Assembly: GCA_946494345.1 (NCBI GenBank)
Contig: CAMMBX010000009.1
Location: 1 to 19,918, forward strand
Source of the DNA: an uncultured Mycoplasmatota bacterium
GTDB taxonomy: Bacteria; Bacillota_I; Bacilli_A; RF39; UBA660
Direction of reading: 5' to 3'
DNA length: 19,918 nucleotides
Both the position numbers and the translations under genes were made by a program. Below, in pieces: positions 1 to 7,167 of the stretch. The notes beneath the pieces are model-generated. The model searched no databases, was not told where the DNA came from, and saw only the letters and a program-made list of their open reading frames with translations. Numbering within the stretch: position 1 is the first letter of the stretch; each line of letters opens with the position of its first letter.

Positions 1-2
1 GA

Positions 3-854
3 ATAAAAGATAATAGTTGGTATACTCCTGATGCTTTTACTTTTGGTGATGAAGAATTAAGAGGACTATGGGTAGGAAAGTTTGAGACAAGTAGTAGTAA
101 TCCTTCTGCAACGGATGGAGGAGGCAATACAACAAGTTTAGATACGATGATAAAGCCGAATGTAACGAGTTGGAGGGGAATAAATGTAAGTAATGCCTTT
201 AATGTAAGTTTAAAAATGAATGATAATGGAAATAGATATGGAATAGAAAGTACAACTGATACCCATATGATGAAGAACAGCGAATGGGCAATAGTCTCTT
301 ATTTATCTCAAAGTAAATATGGAAAGCTAGGAAATATTAATTTTACAGGCGTAAATAAAGAAGTATATCAAAATAAATCGGATTATATAACAGGATGTAG
401 TTATGGGAGCCCAAGTAATGGAAATACAGATTATGGATGTCAATATCAATATAATGTAGATATAAATGGAACAGGAGCCTCAACTACTGGAAATATCTAC
501 GGAATATATGATATGAGTGGAGGATCTTGGGAATATGTAATGGGAAACTATAATGATATAGTTGGTAGTAGCGGATTTATTACAATGCCAGATTCAATTT
601 ATTATGATAAGTATACTACAGATAATGTATTAACTGCCTGTAATGGAAGCGCTTGTTTATCTCAATGTTTATCAGAGACAGCAGGCTGGTATAGTGATCT
701 AAAACAGATGATTGATGAACAAAGCTTATGGTTGATACGAAGCGGTGTTTATAATACCAATACTGGAGCTGGTGTATTTTGCATATATAATAGTATTCCA
801 GGAATAGGTGGTATTGCTGTATCTTTTCGCCTCATTCTAAGCCCAAACAGCTAA
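3..854 (+). CDS. FGE/C-type-lectin-like repeat-family surface protein, 3' part only
   Basis: The frame is open from base 3 to the TAA at 852-854, so this is the C-terminal part (283 residues) of a gene that begins outside the window; the first ATG at 147 is internal. Upstream of it the same frame reads LRGLWVGKFE, a segment I associate with large secreted proteins of gut Firmicutes. The motif YGIYDMSGGSWEYV (498-539) resembles the GLYDMxGNVWEW signature of formylglycine-generating-enzyme (SUMF1) domains. The end, from the tryptophan codon at 729 through RSG to SFRLIL, resembles the RGGSW...GFR close of that fold. A cysteine cluster (ACNGSACLSQC) lies between them. No catalytic function can be assigned; I infer a surface binding role. 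Signal sequence and promoter lie outside the window. No clear terminator follows. Confidence 0.7.
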   Translation: MKDNSWYTPDAFTFGDEELRGLWVGKFETSSSNPSATDGGGNTTSLDTMIKPNVTSWRGINVSNAFNVSLKMNDNGNRYGIESTTDTHMMKNSEWAIVSYLSQSKYGKLGNINFTGVNKEVYQNKSDYITGCSYGSPSNGNTDYGCQYQYNVDINGTGASTTGNIYGIYDMSGGSWEYVMGNYNDIVGSSGFITMPDSIYYDKYTTDNVLTACNGSACLSQCLSETAGWYSDLKQMIDEQSLWLIRSGVYNTNTGAGVFCIYNSIPGIGGIAVSFRLILSPNS

Positions 855-924
855 AATCTAACTAAGTAATATATACAAATATTTACAATTATAAAGTCTA
901 TCTTTAAAGAATATTTGAAACTTC

Positions 925-953
925 TTGAAAAAAAATTATCCTTTTGCTATACT
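925..953 (+). promoter_or_regulatory. Sigma-A type promoter of the thioester/sortase operon
   Basis: TTGAAA (925-930), a 17-base spacer and TATACT (948-953), with a TG extension at 945-946. It lies 23 bases before the start codon, so the leader would be very short. All elements fit the housekeeping consensus. Confidence 0.75.
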
Positions 954-975
954 TTATATAAGGTAAGGTGATTAT

Positions 976-2229
976 ATGAGTTCTAAAATGAGTCAAAGAA
1001 CACAAATAAAAAAGAGTAAAACCAAAAGAAGTGAAGACAAAATCGATCAAGCAATGAAAGATGTAAAAAAAATAGGTATTATCTCTTGCTGTCTAATAGC
1101 AGTATTAATAGTAGTTAGTATTTTTATCAATCCTAAAGAAAGTTATGCTGCAGGATTTTTAACTAGTGTTCCAGATAAATTTATATCAGAAGTTGTTAAC
1201 GGTGATGGAACCAACGTACAAGTTAATAACAACTTAATTACAGGTATAGGTCTACCTTGGGAATTCTCTGGTTATGAAGCAATTAATGCTGAAGATGGAG
1301 AATTCTCTGATGCAGATGGCAAATATAGTAAAGGAAATGAAATAAGCTTTATATATTGTACTGATAGACAAAAAGGACAAGCTAGCAATATAATATATAC
1401 CAAAGGTGGATCAGTAAAAGGACAAATTTCTTTAGATTCAAGAAATACTATGAACAGTTATCCTGGACTAGTTTATATAATATTAAATGATAATATTGTA
1501 GAAAATAATAGTTTAAGAGTTCCTGAAAATCAAACAGTAGATTCAATGAATTATTATTTAGCACAGGTAGCAATATGGTATTATATCGATGAAGTTAATC
1601 AAGATGATTATAACTTTACTCAAGAAGAAAAAACTATAATTGATAGTGATCCTACATATGGACCTATTATTAAAAACTTAGTAGATGGTGCTAAAGCTTA
1701 TCAAGACACTACTAGTGTAGATAACTATATAACTGTTGATGAAAGTAACATCAGTTATAGTATAATTGGAGATTATATAGAAACAAGTATAATCACTCCA
1801 GTAGGTAGTAATTCTTATTTTGATAATTATAGTGTTCAACTAGCTGATACAACAAGTAATATAGAAATACTTGATGTTAATGGCAATCCTGTAACAGGAC
1901 TTCTAAATGCTAATGAAGGTTTCAAAGTAAGAATACCAGTTAGTTCAACTCAAAACAATGACTTCAATTTACCAATTACTATTGTTGGATACTTCTCTAA
2001 TAGTTATGATGCTTATGTATATATTCCAGATAATTCTGAAGCCCAAAGAGCTTTATTAGGAAAGCTTGAAAGAGTATCAACTCCTACTACATTTTATTTA
2101 AAAGCACCAACAATTCCAACTCCTAATACTAGTAGTACTTCATTCTTAGTATATGGAATAGGTGCCCTAATCATAATAGCAGGTATTGTCTTAATAGTTG
2201 TGGCTAAAAGACCAAAGAATGCAAAATAA
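976..2229 (+). CDS. Thioester-domain (TQXA) surface protein with a sortase-type C-terminal signal
   Basis: A 417-residue exported protein. A basic N-terminus is followed by a hydrophobic stretch (about 33-51) and a plausible signal peptidase site after SYA (residue 58). The mature N-terminal part looks like a thioester domain: FIYCTDR (Cys128), a SYPGLVYII segment (161-169) and YLAQVAIWYY (Gln197), matching the Cys plus (T)QxAIW pattern whose Cys and Gln form an internal thioester in Gram-positive adhesins. A beta-rich region follows. The C-terminus is a cell-wall sorting signal: PTPNTSS (381-387), a hydrophobic helix (about 390-410) and the tail KRPKNAK. The pentapeptide would be TPNTS rather than LPXTG. 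AAGGTG lies 5 bases before the ATG. The sortase gene overlaps its 3' end, so I infer a dedicated substrate-enzyme pair. The partner bound by the thioester is unknown. Confidence 0.8.
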   Translation: MSSKMSQRTQIKKSKTKRSEDKIDQAMKDVKKIGIISCCLIAVLIVVSIFINPKESYAAGFLTSVPDKFISEVVNGDGTNVQVNNNLITGIGLPWEFSGYEAINAEDGEFSDADGKYSKGNEISFIYCTDRQKGQASNIIYTKGGSVKGQISLDSRNTMNSYPGLVYIILNDNIVENNSLRVPENQTVDSMNYYLAQVAIWYYIDEVNQDDYNFTQEEKTIIDSDPTYGPIIKNLVDGAKAYQDTTSVDNYITVDESNISYSIIGDYIETSIITPVGSNSYFDNYSVQLADTTSNIEILDVNGNPVTGLLNANEGFKVRIPVSSTQNNDFNLPITIVGYFSNSYDAYVYIPDNSEAQRALLGKLERVSTPTTFYLKAPTIPTPNTSSTSFLVYGIGALIIIAGIVLIVVAKRPKNAK

Positions 2230-2869
2230 AAATAAAAACATAAAAAGCCAGCTCTTTAAAGTTGGCTTTTTCTTCCTTATAGTAGGTATCATAGTCTTTG
2301 TTAGTACACCTTTAAGAAAACTAAAAGGTGATGTATTTGAAGAAATGAGGCTTGCTATCTTTCAATTAAATATTAATGAGGACAATACAACTATTAATGA
2401 TGTAAATACAGAAAATTTAGAAGTAACACCAGAAAATACTGAAGTAGCAGAAGAAAATGATAAAAAAGCTAATTATTCATATATAGGTCAATTATCAATA
2501 CCAAAGATTAATTTAAAAAGAGGTTTTGTCTCTAAAGAATCAAGATATAATAATATAGAATATAATGTTACTATTGCTAATGAAGCAGACTATCCTGATG
2601 TTCCTAGAGGTAATTTTATTTTAATGGCTCATTCTGGTAATGCCTATATATCATTCTTTGATAAACTATATAGACTAGAAATAGGTGATGAAGCTAGTGT
2701 TAGTTATAATGCTGTTACTTATAATTATCGCCTTACAAACATCTATAATCAAGCTAAAACAGGAACAGTAGCTATATACCGAAATCCTGCTGTTAAAACA
2801 TTAACCCTTATAACTTGTACTCACAATGATGACTATAATCAAACAATATATATTTTTGAAGAAATATAA
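2219..2869 (+). CDS. Sortase, transpeptidase of the adjacent surface protein
   Basis: A membrane-bound sortase of 216 residues that would cleave a C-terminal sorting signal and join the protein to the envelope. It has one N-terminal membrane helix (about 13-30), an acidic Asn/Glu-rich linker (about 50-82) and the sortase barrel. YIGQLSIPKINL (88-99) is the usual start of the fold, MAHSGN holds the catalytic His138, and TLITC holds the catalytic Cys200. The Arg expected a few residues after Cys is not seen: the sequence runs THNDDYNQTIYIFEE, with Gln208 about where Arg should be. I chose ATG 2219, which overlaps the preceding gene by 11 bases. A TTG at 2198 would add seven residues but lies deep in that gene. 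No good ribosome binding site precedes 2219, so translation probably depends on coupling. A hairpin lies inside codons 8-18. Confidence 0.85.
   Translation: MQNKNKNIKSQLFKVGFFFLIVGIIVFVSTPLRKLKGDVFEEMRLAIFQLNINEDNTTINDVNTENLEVTPENTEVAEENDKKANYSYIGQLSIPKINLKRGFVSKESRYNNIEYNVTIANEADYPDVPRGNFILMAHSGNAYISFFDKLYRLEIGDEASVSYNAVTYNYRLTNIYNQAKTGTVAIYRNPAVKTLTLITCTHNDDYNQTIYIFEEI
2242..2275 (+). terminator. Terminator-like hairpin inside the start of the sortase gene
   Basis: Arms 2242-2253 and 2260-2271 pair over 12 positions with one G-U wobble (2251/2262) and a 6-base loop. The end is T-rich and is flanked by a matching A-tract. It starts 12 bases after the stop of the thioester gene but is inside the sortase coding sequence. 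It may terminate part of the transcripts or act as an attenuator. Confidence 0.6.
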
Positions 2870-2889
2870 GAATAAAAAGGAGAATAGAT

Positions 2890-3471
2890 ATGGATTTAAG
2901 TTTAATACAACAATTTCTAACTTTTATAACTCTACCATTTCAATCGTTTTTGACAATTGAAATACTTTTAATCTTTATTATTATCTATCTTTTTCTAATA
3001 ATAAATGAAAAAAGACAAAATAACAAAGTTAGAATAGCTCTAACTGCTCTAATAATCTTTCTATTCTCATTATTAGTATTTTATTTTTCTAATGATATGA
3101 TAGATGTTTTAAGTGAAATAATAAGAACTCTAATGAGATGCTTCTATTTCCCAAATATTATATTCTATATCTTAACAACAGTTATATCTTTAATTATATT
3201 AATCTATACACTATTTAAGAGCCATCAAACTAAATTAAATAAGATTATTACTTATACATTAACATTAATTCATTTATATTTATTTACAAACTTTATTTCT
3301 CTTGCTATTACAACTAACTTAAGTTTAATAGATACTGCTAATATTTATCAACATGATAATATGTTTGTAATAGTGCTTTCAAGTCAGATTATCTTTATCA
3401 TCTTAATAATATATAAAGTAATCTATCATTTTTGTTATATTAGACATGAGAAATTGAAAAATAAACAATAA
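2890..3471 (+). CDS. Polytopic membrane protein of unknown function
   Basis: A 193-residue protein that is almost entirely hydrophobic. I see about five membrane helices (about 21-38, 48-67, 88-108, 117-140 and 157-177), joined by short loops, with a basic C-terminal tail RHEKLKNKQ. There is no catalytic or transporter motif that I recognise. It starts 20 bases after the sortase stop with a strong AAGGAG (2877-2882) seven bases before the ATG, so it is very probably the third gene of the thioester/sortase operon. By context it could assist export, assembly or sensing of the surface protein, but nothing in the sequence proves this. The promoter of the next operon lies in its last codons and just beyond its stop. 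Confidence 0.75.
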   Translation: MDLSLIQQFLTFITLPFQSFLTIEILLIFIIIYLFLIINEKRQNNKVRIALTALIIFLFSLLVFYFSNDMIDVLSEIIRTLMRCFYFPNIIFYILTTVISLIILIYTLFKSHQTKLNKIITYTLTLIHLYLFTNFISLAITTNLSLIDTANIYQHDNMFVIVLSSQIIFIILIIYKVIYHFCYIRHEKLKNKQ

Positions 3472-3482
3472 GATGCTATAAT
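3454..3482 (+). promoter_or_regulatory. Sigma-A type promoter of the ltaS-like operon
   Basis: TTGAAA (3454-3459), a 17-base spacer and a perfect TATAAT (3477-3482), with the TG extension at 3474-3475. The -35 box is inside the 3' end of the preceding gene. The design matches the promoter at 925-953. The start codon at 3503 is only 20 bases further on. Confidence 0.8.
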
Positions 3483-3502
3483 GACTAGGAAGTGAGGTAA
3501 TT

Positions 3503-5572
3503 ATGAAGAAAAAAATAATTAAACTTAAAGACAAATTTATACGATATATTAAAAGAATAAAAGAAGAAAAATTAATAAGCAGTTATTTTAAAAATAACAG
3601 GCTTTTTCTTGTCTATGTATTTGTATGCGTTTTAAATTCTACATTACTTAGAATCTTTACTATGCCTACTATGGAAAACTACTTATCATTTAAACCTATA
3701 GTAGCTGATATAGCAGTTGTAACAATCATAGGTTCATTTTCCTATTTATTTAAAGGAAAGAAAAGATATACATATCTATTGATATGGGCTATTATTTTTA
3801 CAACAATATGTACTATTAATTCTGCTTATTATACTTTCTATACATCATTCGCTAGTGTTTCTATGTTATCTTTAACTCAATATATTGGTCAAGTAGGGGA
3901 TGCTGTTGTTGAAAATGTTTTACAGATTAAAGATTTAGTTTATATCTTTCCTCTTGGGTTCTTCATATATTACTATCATCGTCTTGTTAAAAAAGATAAA
4001 TATAAAATTTATGGTAAAGAAACTAGAATAAAGAAATTTAAAAATACTCTTATTACAGGTGCCATTATCCTTTTATTATTTGTAGTATCTTTATCTAGTC
4101 TTGAAATAAGTAGATTTGTTAAACAATGGAATAGAGAATATATTGTTATGCGTTTTGGTATTTATATGTACCAAGGAAATGATATTGTCACTAGTATAGG
4201 ACCACAAATTTCTGCGATGTTTGGTTATGATGATGCTAAAAAAGAGTTTAATGAATATTATCAAGATCGGAATGACGAACAAGATTATACAAATGAGTAT
4301 ACTGATATTTTAGAAGGAAAAAATGTAATTGTTATTCATGCTGAAAGCCTTCAAGGTATTGCTATCAACAGAACTTTTAATGGTGAAGAAGTAACACCTA
4401 ACTTAAATAGATTAATTAAAGAAGGAATGTACTTTAATAATTTCTATTCGCAAGTAAGTGTTGGTACAAGTAGTGATACGGAATTAACTTATAATACAAG
4501 TTTAATGCCAACCCAAAATGGTACTGCTTTTGTAAGTTATTTTGATAGAACTTATATTTCTACACCATCTTTACTTAAAGAGAAAGGTTACTATACCTTC
4601 AGTATGCATGCTAATAATGCTGATTTTTGGAATAGACGAGCTATGCATGAATCCCTTGGTTATGATAAGTTTTACAGTAAAGAAACATATAAAGTAAATG
4701 ATGAAGATATAATTGGCTTAGGACTATCAGATAAATCATTCTTTGCTCAATCAGTAGAAAAGATAAAGAAGATTAGTGAGGAACATGATAAATACTATGG
4801 ATATGTAATAACCTTAACAAACCACACACCATTCTCTGATATTGATAAATATGGTGACTTCCCTGTTACTATGAAAACAACTATCACAAATGAAGATGGT
4901 ACTACAGAAGAAATTGAAGCCCCATATCTAGAAGGAACTAAATTAGGTAATTACTTTAAATCCGTTCATTATGCCGATGAAGCTTTAGGAGAATTCTTTA
5001 ATGAAATGGATGAAGCTGGACTTTTAGATAATACTGCAATTATCATATTCGGAGATCATGATGCAAGACTTCCTAGAAGTGAATTTAATCTAATGTATAA
5101 TTATGATCCTGCCACTGATGATATAAAAGATGAAGAAGATCCAACTTATATAGATTATGATAGTTTTGATTATGAACTAGATCGTAAAGTTCCACTTATC
5201 ATTTGGACAAAAGATGGCTCAGTTCAAGGAGAAATTAACTATACAATGGGTATGTATGATGTAATGCCTACACTTGGTAATATGTTAGGATTTTATAATA
5301 AATATGCTCTAGGACATGATATTTTTGAGATTAAAGATAATAATATTGTTGTCTTTCCTAATGGGAACTGGGTAACTGATAAAATGTATTATAATAGTCA
5401 AAAAGGTGAATATAAGCTTCTAAAAGATGAAATAATAGATGAAAATTACATTAACGAAAATAATGAATATGCCGAAAAATTATTAGATATTTCTAATAAA
5501 GCGATTGTCTTCGACTTATTTAATCCTAATAGTGAAGAAGAAGTAAATGAAGCTGTATCTAAAGAGAATTAG
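3503..5572 (+). CDS. ltaS: LTA synthase family protein (LtaS-like phosphoglycerol transferase)
   Basis: A 689-residue membrane enzyme of the LtaS/alkaline-phosphatase superfamily, which polymerises glycerol phosphate from phosphatidylglycerol on the outer face of the membrane. The basic N-terminus precedes about five helices (about 34-52, 67-83, 91-112, 144-160 and 182-199), then the extracellular sulfatase-like domain. Its metal-site motifs are visible: HAESLQ (Glu281), GTSSDTE (322-328) where LtaS has its catalytic Thr, ADFWNRR (373-379), LTNHTPF (His441) and FGDHDAR (Asp518, His519). Aligned to the S. aureus GKTSDSE motif, the nucleophile position falls on Ser323, with Thr322 next to it. 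At 689 residues it is slightly longer than typical LtaS (about 650). GAGG precedes the ATG by five bases. It heads an operon with the next two genes. True LTA synthesis versus another phosphoglycerol transfer cannot be decided from sequence. Confidence 0.85.
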   Translation: MKKKIIKLKDKFIRYIKRIKEEKLISSYFKNNRLFLVYVFVCVLNSTLLRIFTMPTMENYLSFKPIVADIAVVTIIGSFSYLFKGKKRYTYLLIWAIIFTTICTINSAYYTFYTSFASVSMLSLTQYIGQVGDAVVENVLQIKDLVYIFPLGFFIYYYHRLVKKDKYKIYGKETRIKKFKNTLITGAIILLLFVVSLSSLEISRFVKQWNREYIVMRFGIYMYQGNDIVTSIGPQISAMFGYDDAKKEFNEYYQDRNDEQDYTNEYTDILEGKNVIVIHAESLQGIAINRTFNGEEVTPNLNRLIKEGMYFNNFYSQVSVGTSSDTELTYNTSLMPTQNGTAFVSYFDRTYISTPSLLKEKGYYTFSMHANNADFWNRRAMHESLGYDKFYSKETYKVNDEDIIGLGLSDKSFFAQSVEKIKKISEEHDKYYGYVITLTNHTPFSDIDKYGDFPVTMKTTITNEDGTTEEIEAPYLEGTKLGNYFKSVHYADEALGEFFNEMDEAGLLDNTAIIIFGDHDARLPRSEFNLMYNYDPATDDIKDEEDPTYIDYDSFDYELDRKVPLIIWTKDGSVQGEINYTMGMYDVMPTLGNMLGFYNKYALGHDIFEIKDNNIVVFPNGNWVTDKMYYNSQKGEYKLLKDEIIDENYINENNEYAEKLLDISNKAIVFDLFNPNSEEEVNEAVSKEN

Positions 5573-5586
5573 AGGGGAGAAATACT

Positions 5587-6204
5587 ATGAGACTAAAGAA
5601 AAAAGTAAAAGTAATGTTAGTAATTGCCATAATGTTAATAGTAGCAGGTCTAGGATTTATCGCTTATGAAAGTATAAAACCTAAAGCTGTTAGAACGGCA
5701 ACAGTAGAAAATGAAATACCTGAATATGGTTATACCCTAAAATCTACAAGAAATAATAGATATAAAGAAATGTTTCAAGAATTAAAAGACATCTTAAGTA
5801 AGAAAAATGTTGATGAAAAAGCTTATCTAGAACAGATTAGTAAAATGTTTATAATGGATTTTTATACTTTAGATGATAAACTTGCTAATACTGATGTTGG
5901 TGGTATTGATTTTGTTCATACTAATGCTAAAACTAACTTCTTAGAAAAGAGTGAAGATACAGTTTATAAATATGTAGAAAGTGATATCTATGGTAATAGA
6001 GAGCAAGAACTACCAGAAGTTACTGATGTAACAGTTGATAATATTGAGAATATAGAGTATACTATAGGAACAGATTTTACAGATGATAATGCTTATCAAG
6101 TAGAAGTTTCCTTAAAATATAAAGAAGATATGGATTATCCTACTAAAGCGACACTTACTTTTGTTCATGAAGATAATAAGTTATCTTTAGTAGAAGTAGA
6201 ATAA
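5587..6204 (+). CDS. Single-pass membrane-anchored extracytoplasmic protein, function unknown
   Basis: 205 residues: a basic start (MRLKKKVKV), one membrane helix (about 8-27) with no obvious cleavage site, then a charged domain predicted outside the membrane. The domain appears helical at first (about 56-90, including the segment SKMFIMDFYTLDD) and beta-rich later, ending in strands such as YQVEVSLKYKE and ATLTFVHED. I recall similar proteins in gut Firmicutes only as hypothetical. It lies 14 bases after the ltaS-like gene, with AGGGGAG (5573-5579) seven bases before the ATG, so it is co-transcribed. A role beside the LTA enzyme at the outer membrane face is an inference from context only. 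Confidence 0.75.
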   Translation: MRLKKKVKVMLVIAIMLIVAGLGFIAYESIKPKAVRTATVENEIPEYGYTLKSTRNNRYKEMFQELKDILSKKNVDEKAYLEQISKMFIMDFYTLDDKLANTDVGGIDFVHTNAKTNFLEKSEDTVYKYVESDIYGNREQELPEVTDVTVDNIENIEYTIGTDFTDDNAYQVEVSLKYKEDMDYPTKATLTFVHEDNKLSLVEVE

Positions 6205-6237
6205 TATCTTCTTTTTCTTTAAATGGAGTGATTAATA

Positions 6238-6954
6238 ATGGAAAGATTACAAAAAGTAATAGCAAATGCAGGAATTGCCTCAAGACGTAAAGCTGAAGAG
6301 TTAATTAAAGAGGGTAGAGTAACTGTAAATGGTATTAAAGTAACTGAACTTGGTACTAAAGTAACTAATAAAGATATAATTAAAGTAGATGGTAAACAAA
6401 TTGAAAAAGAAAAGAAAGTTTATTATTTACTTAATAAACCAAGAGGAATAATAACAAGTGTTACAGATGATAAGGAAAGAAAAACTGTAGTTGATTTAAT
6501 ACCATGTAATGAAAGAATTTATCCTGTAGGTAGACTTGATTATGATACAACAGGAGTCTTATTACTTACTAATGATGGAGATTTTGCCAATATCTTAATG
6601 CATCCAAATGATTTTGTTGAAAAAGTCTATATTGTTAAAGTTAAAGGTATAATTAAAGGAGATGCCATTAATACCATAAAAAATGGTGTTACAGTAGATG
6701 GTGTTTCTTATGAGAAAGCTAAAGTTAAGTTAAGAAAAACTGATTATAAGACTAATACTTCTATGCTTACAGTAACTATTCATGAAGGACGTAATCATGA
6801 AGTTAAGAAAATGTTCGAAGCAGTTGGATTTCCTGTTTTAAAGCTAAGAAGAGAGCGTGAGTTTATCTTTGATTTAAAAGGCTTAAAGAGTGGAGGATAT
6901 AGAAAACTAACTCCTAAAGAAGTCGCTATTGTCTATAGTTTAGAAAAAAAATAA
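6238..6954 (+). CDS. rluB: rRNA pseudouridine synthase, RluB/RsuA family
   Basis: A 238-residue cytoplasmic enzyme that converts uridine to pseudouridine in rRNA. The N-terminal S4 RNA-binding domain begins MERLQKVIANAGIASRRKAE and ends near residue 50. The catalytic domain follows, with LLNKPRGIITS (64-74), VGRLDYDTTGVLLLTNDG (97-114) carrying the catalytic Asp101, and the C-terminal HEGRNHEVKKM (182-192). Length and order fit Bacillus RluB, which acts on 23S rRNA; RsuA-type 16S specificity cannot be excluded. It is the last gene of the ltaS-like operon, 33 bases after the previous stop, with GGAGTG seven bases before the ATG. A terminator begins at its stop codon. Confidence 0.92.
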   Translation: MERLQKVIANAGIASRRKAEELIKEGRVTVNGIKVTELGTKVTNKDIIKVDGKQIEKEKKVYYLLNKPRGIITSVTDDKERKTVVDLIPCNERIYPVGRLDYDTTGVLLLTNDGDFANILMHPNDFVEKVYIVKVKGIIKGDAINTIKNGVTVDGVSYEKAKVKLRKTDYKTNTSMLTVTIHEGRNHEVKKMFEAVGFPVLKLRREREFIFDLKGLKSGGYRKLTPKEVAIVYSLEKK

Positions 6955-6976
6955 GAGCATGATGTTTGCTCTTTTA
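6953..6976 (+). terminator. Terminator after rluB
   Basis: AAGAGCA (6953-6959) pairs with TGCTCTT (6967-6973) across a 7-base loop, followed by a short T-run. The stem includes the end of the rluB stop codon. Confidence 0.7.
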
Positions 6977-6988
6977 AATATGCTACTT

Positions 6989-7025
6989 TTAACGATTTTG
7001 GTGTTTACACCAAAATCGTAGTTAA
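6989..7025. repeat. Near-perfect intergenic palindrome
   Basis: Arms of 13 bases (6992-7004 and 7007-7019) are exact reverse complements around a 2-base TT centre. The symmetry extends to TTAAC (6989-6993) and GTTAA (7021-7025) if three bases on the right are skipped. It sits between convergent genes and has no T-run on either strand, so it is not a normal terminator. It could be a protein-binding operator or a structural element. Confidence 0.7.
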
Positions 7026-7096
7026 TTACAATATTGCTTTTAGAATAAGTAATTTAATCATTTCCTATAACTTACATATATTATTTAAAATCATAC

Positions 7097-7125
7097 AAAA
7101 AGAAGCCATTAAATAAAGCTTCTTT
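7097..7125 (-). terminator. Terminator of the ferredoxin gene
   Basis: Read on the minus strand, AAAGAAGC (7125-7118) pairs with GCTTCTTT (7106-7099) across an 11-base loop, and the T-run continues to 7097. It lies 43 bases after the ferredoxin stop. Confidence 0.75.
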
Positions 7126-7167
7126 CGATAAAACATAAACTTATTAAGATTAAGCAGCTTTTTCTTC

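Noticed and set aside
3..854. A complete diversity-generating retroelement in this window
   Set aside because: No reverse transcriptase and no near-copy of the C-terminal coding segment was seen; only the fold resemblance remains.
2198..2218. TTG start for the sortase, adding seven residues
   Set aside because: It lies deep in the preceding gene and gives a longer overlap; the ATG at 2219 leaves the membrane anchor intact.
4091..4282. Minus-strand open frame inside the ltaS-like gene
   Set aside because: Opposite strand of a clear coding gene, with no ribosome binding site or recognisable product.
7001..7025. Palindrome read as an intrinsic terminator
   Set aside because: No T-run follows on either strand, and separate good terminators serve both neighbouring genes.
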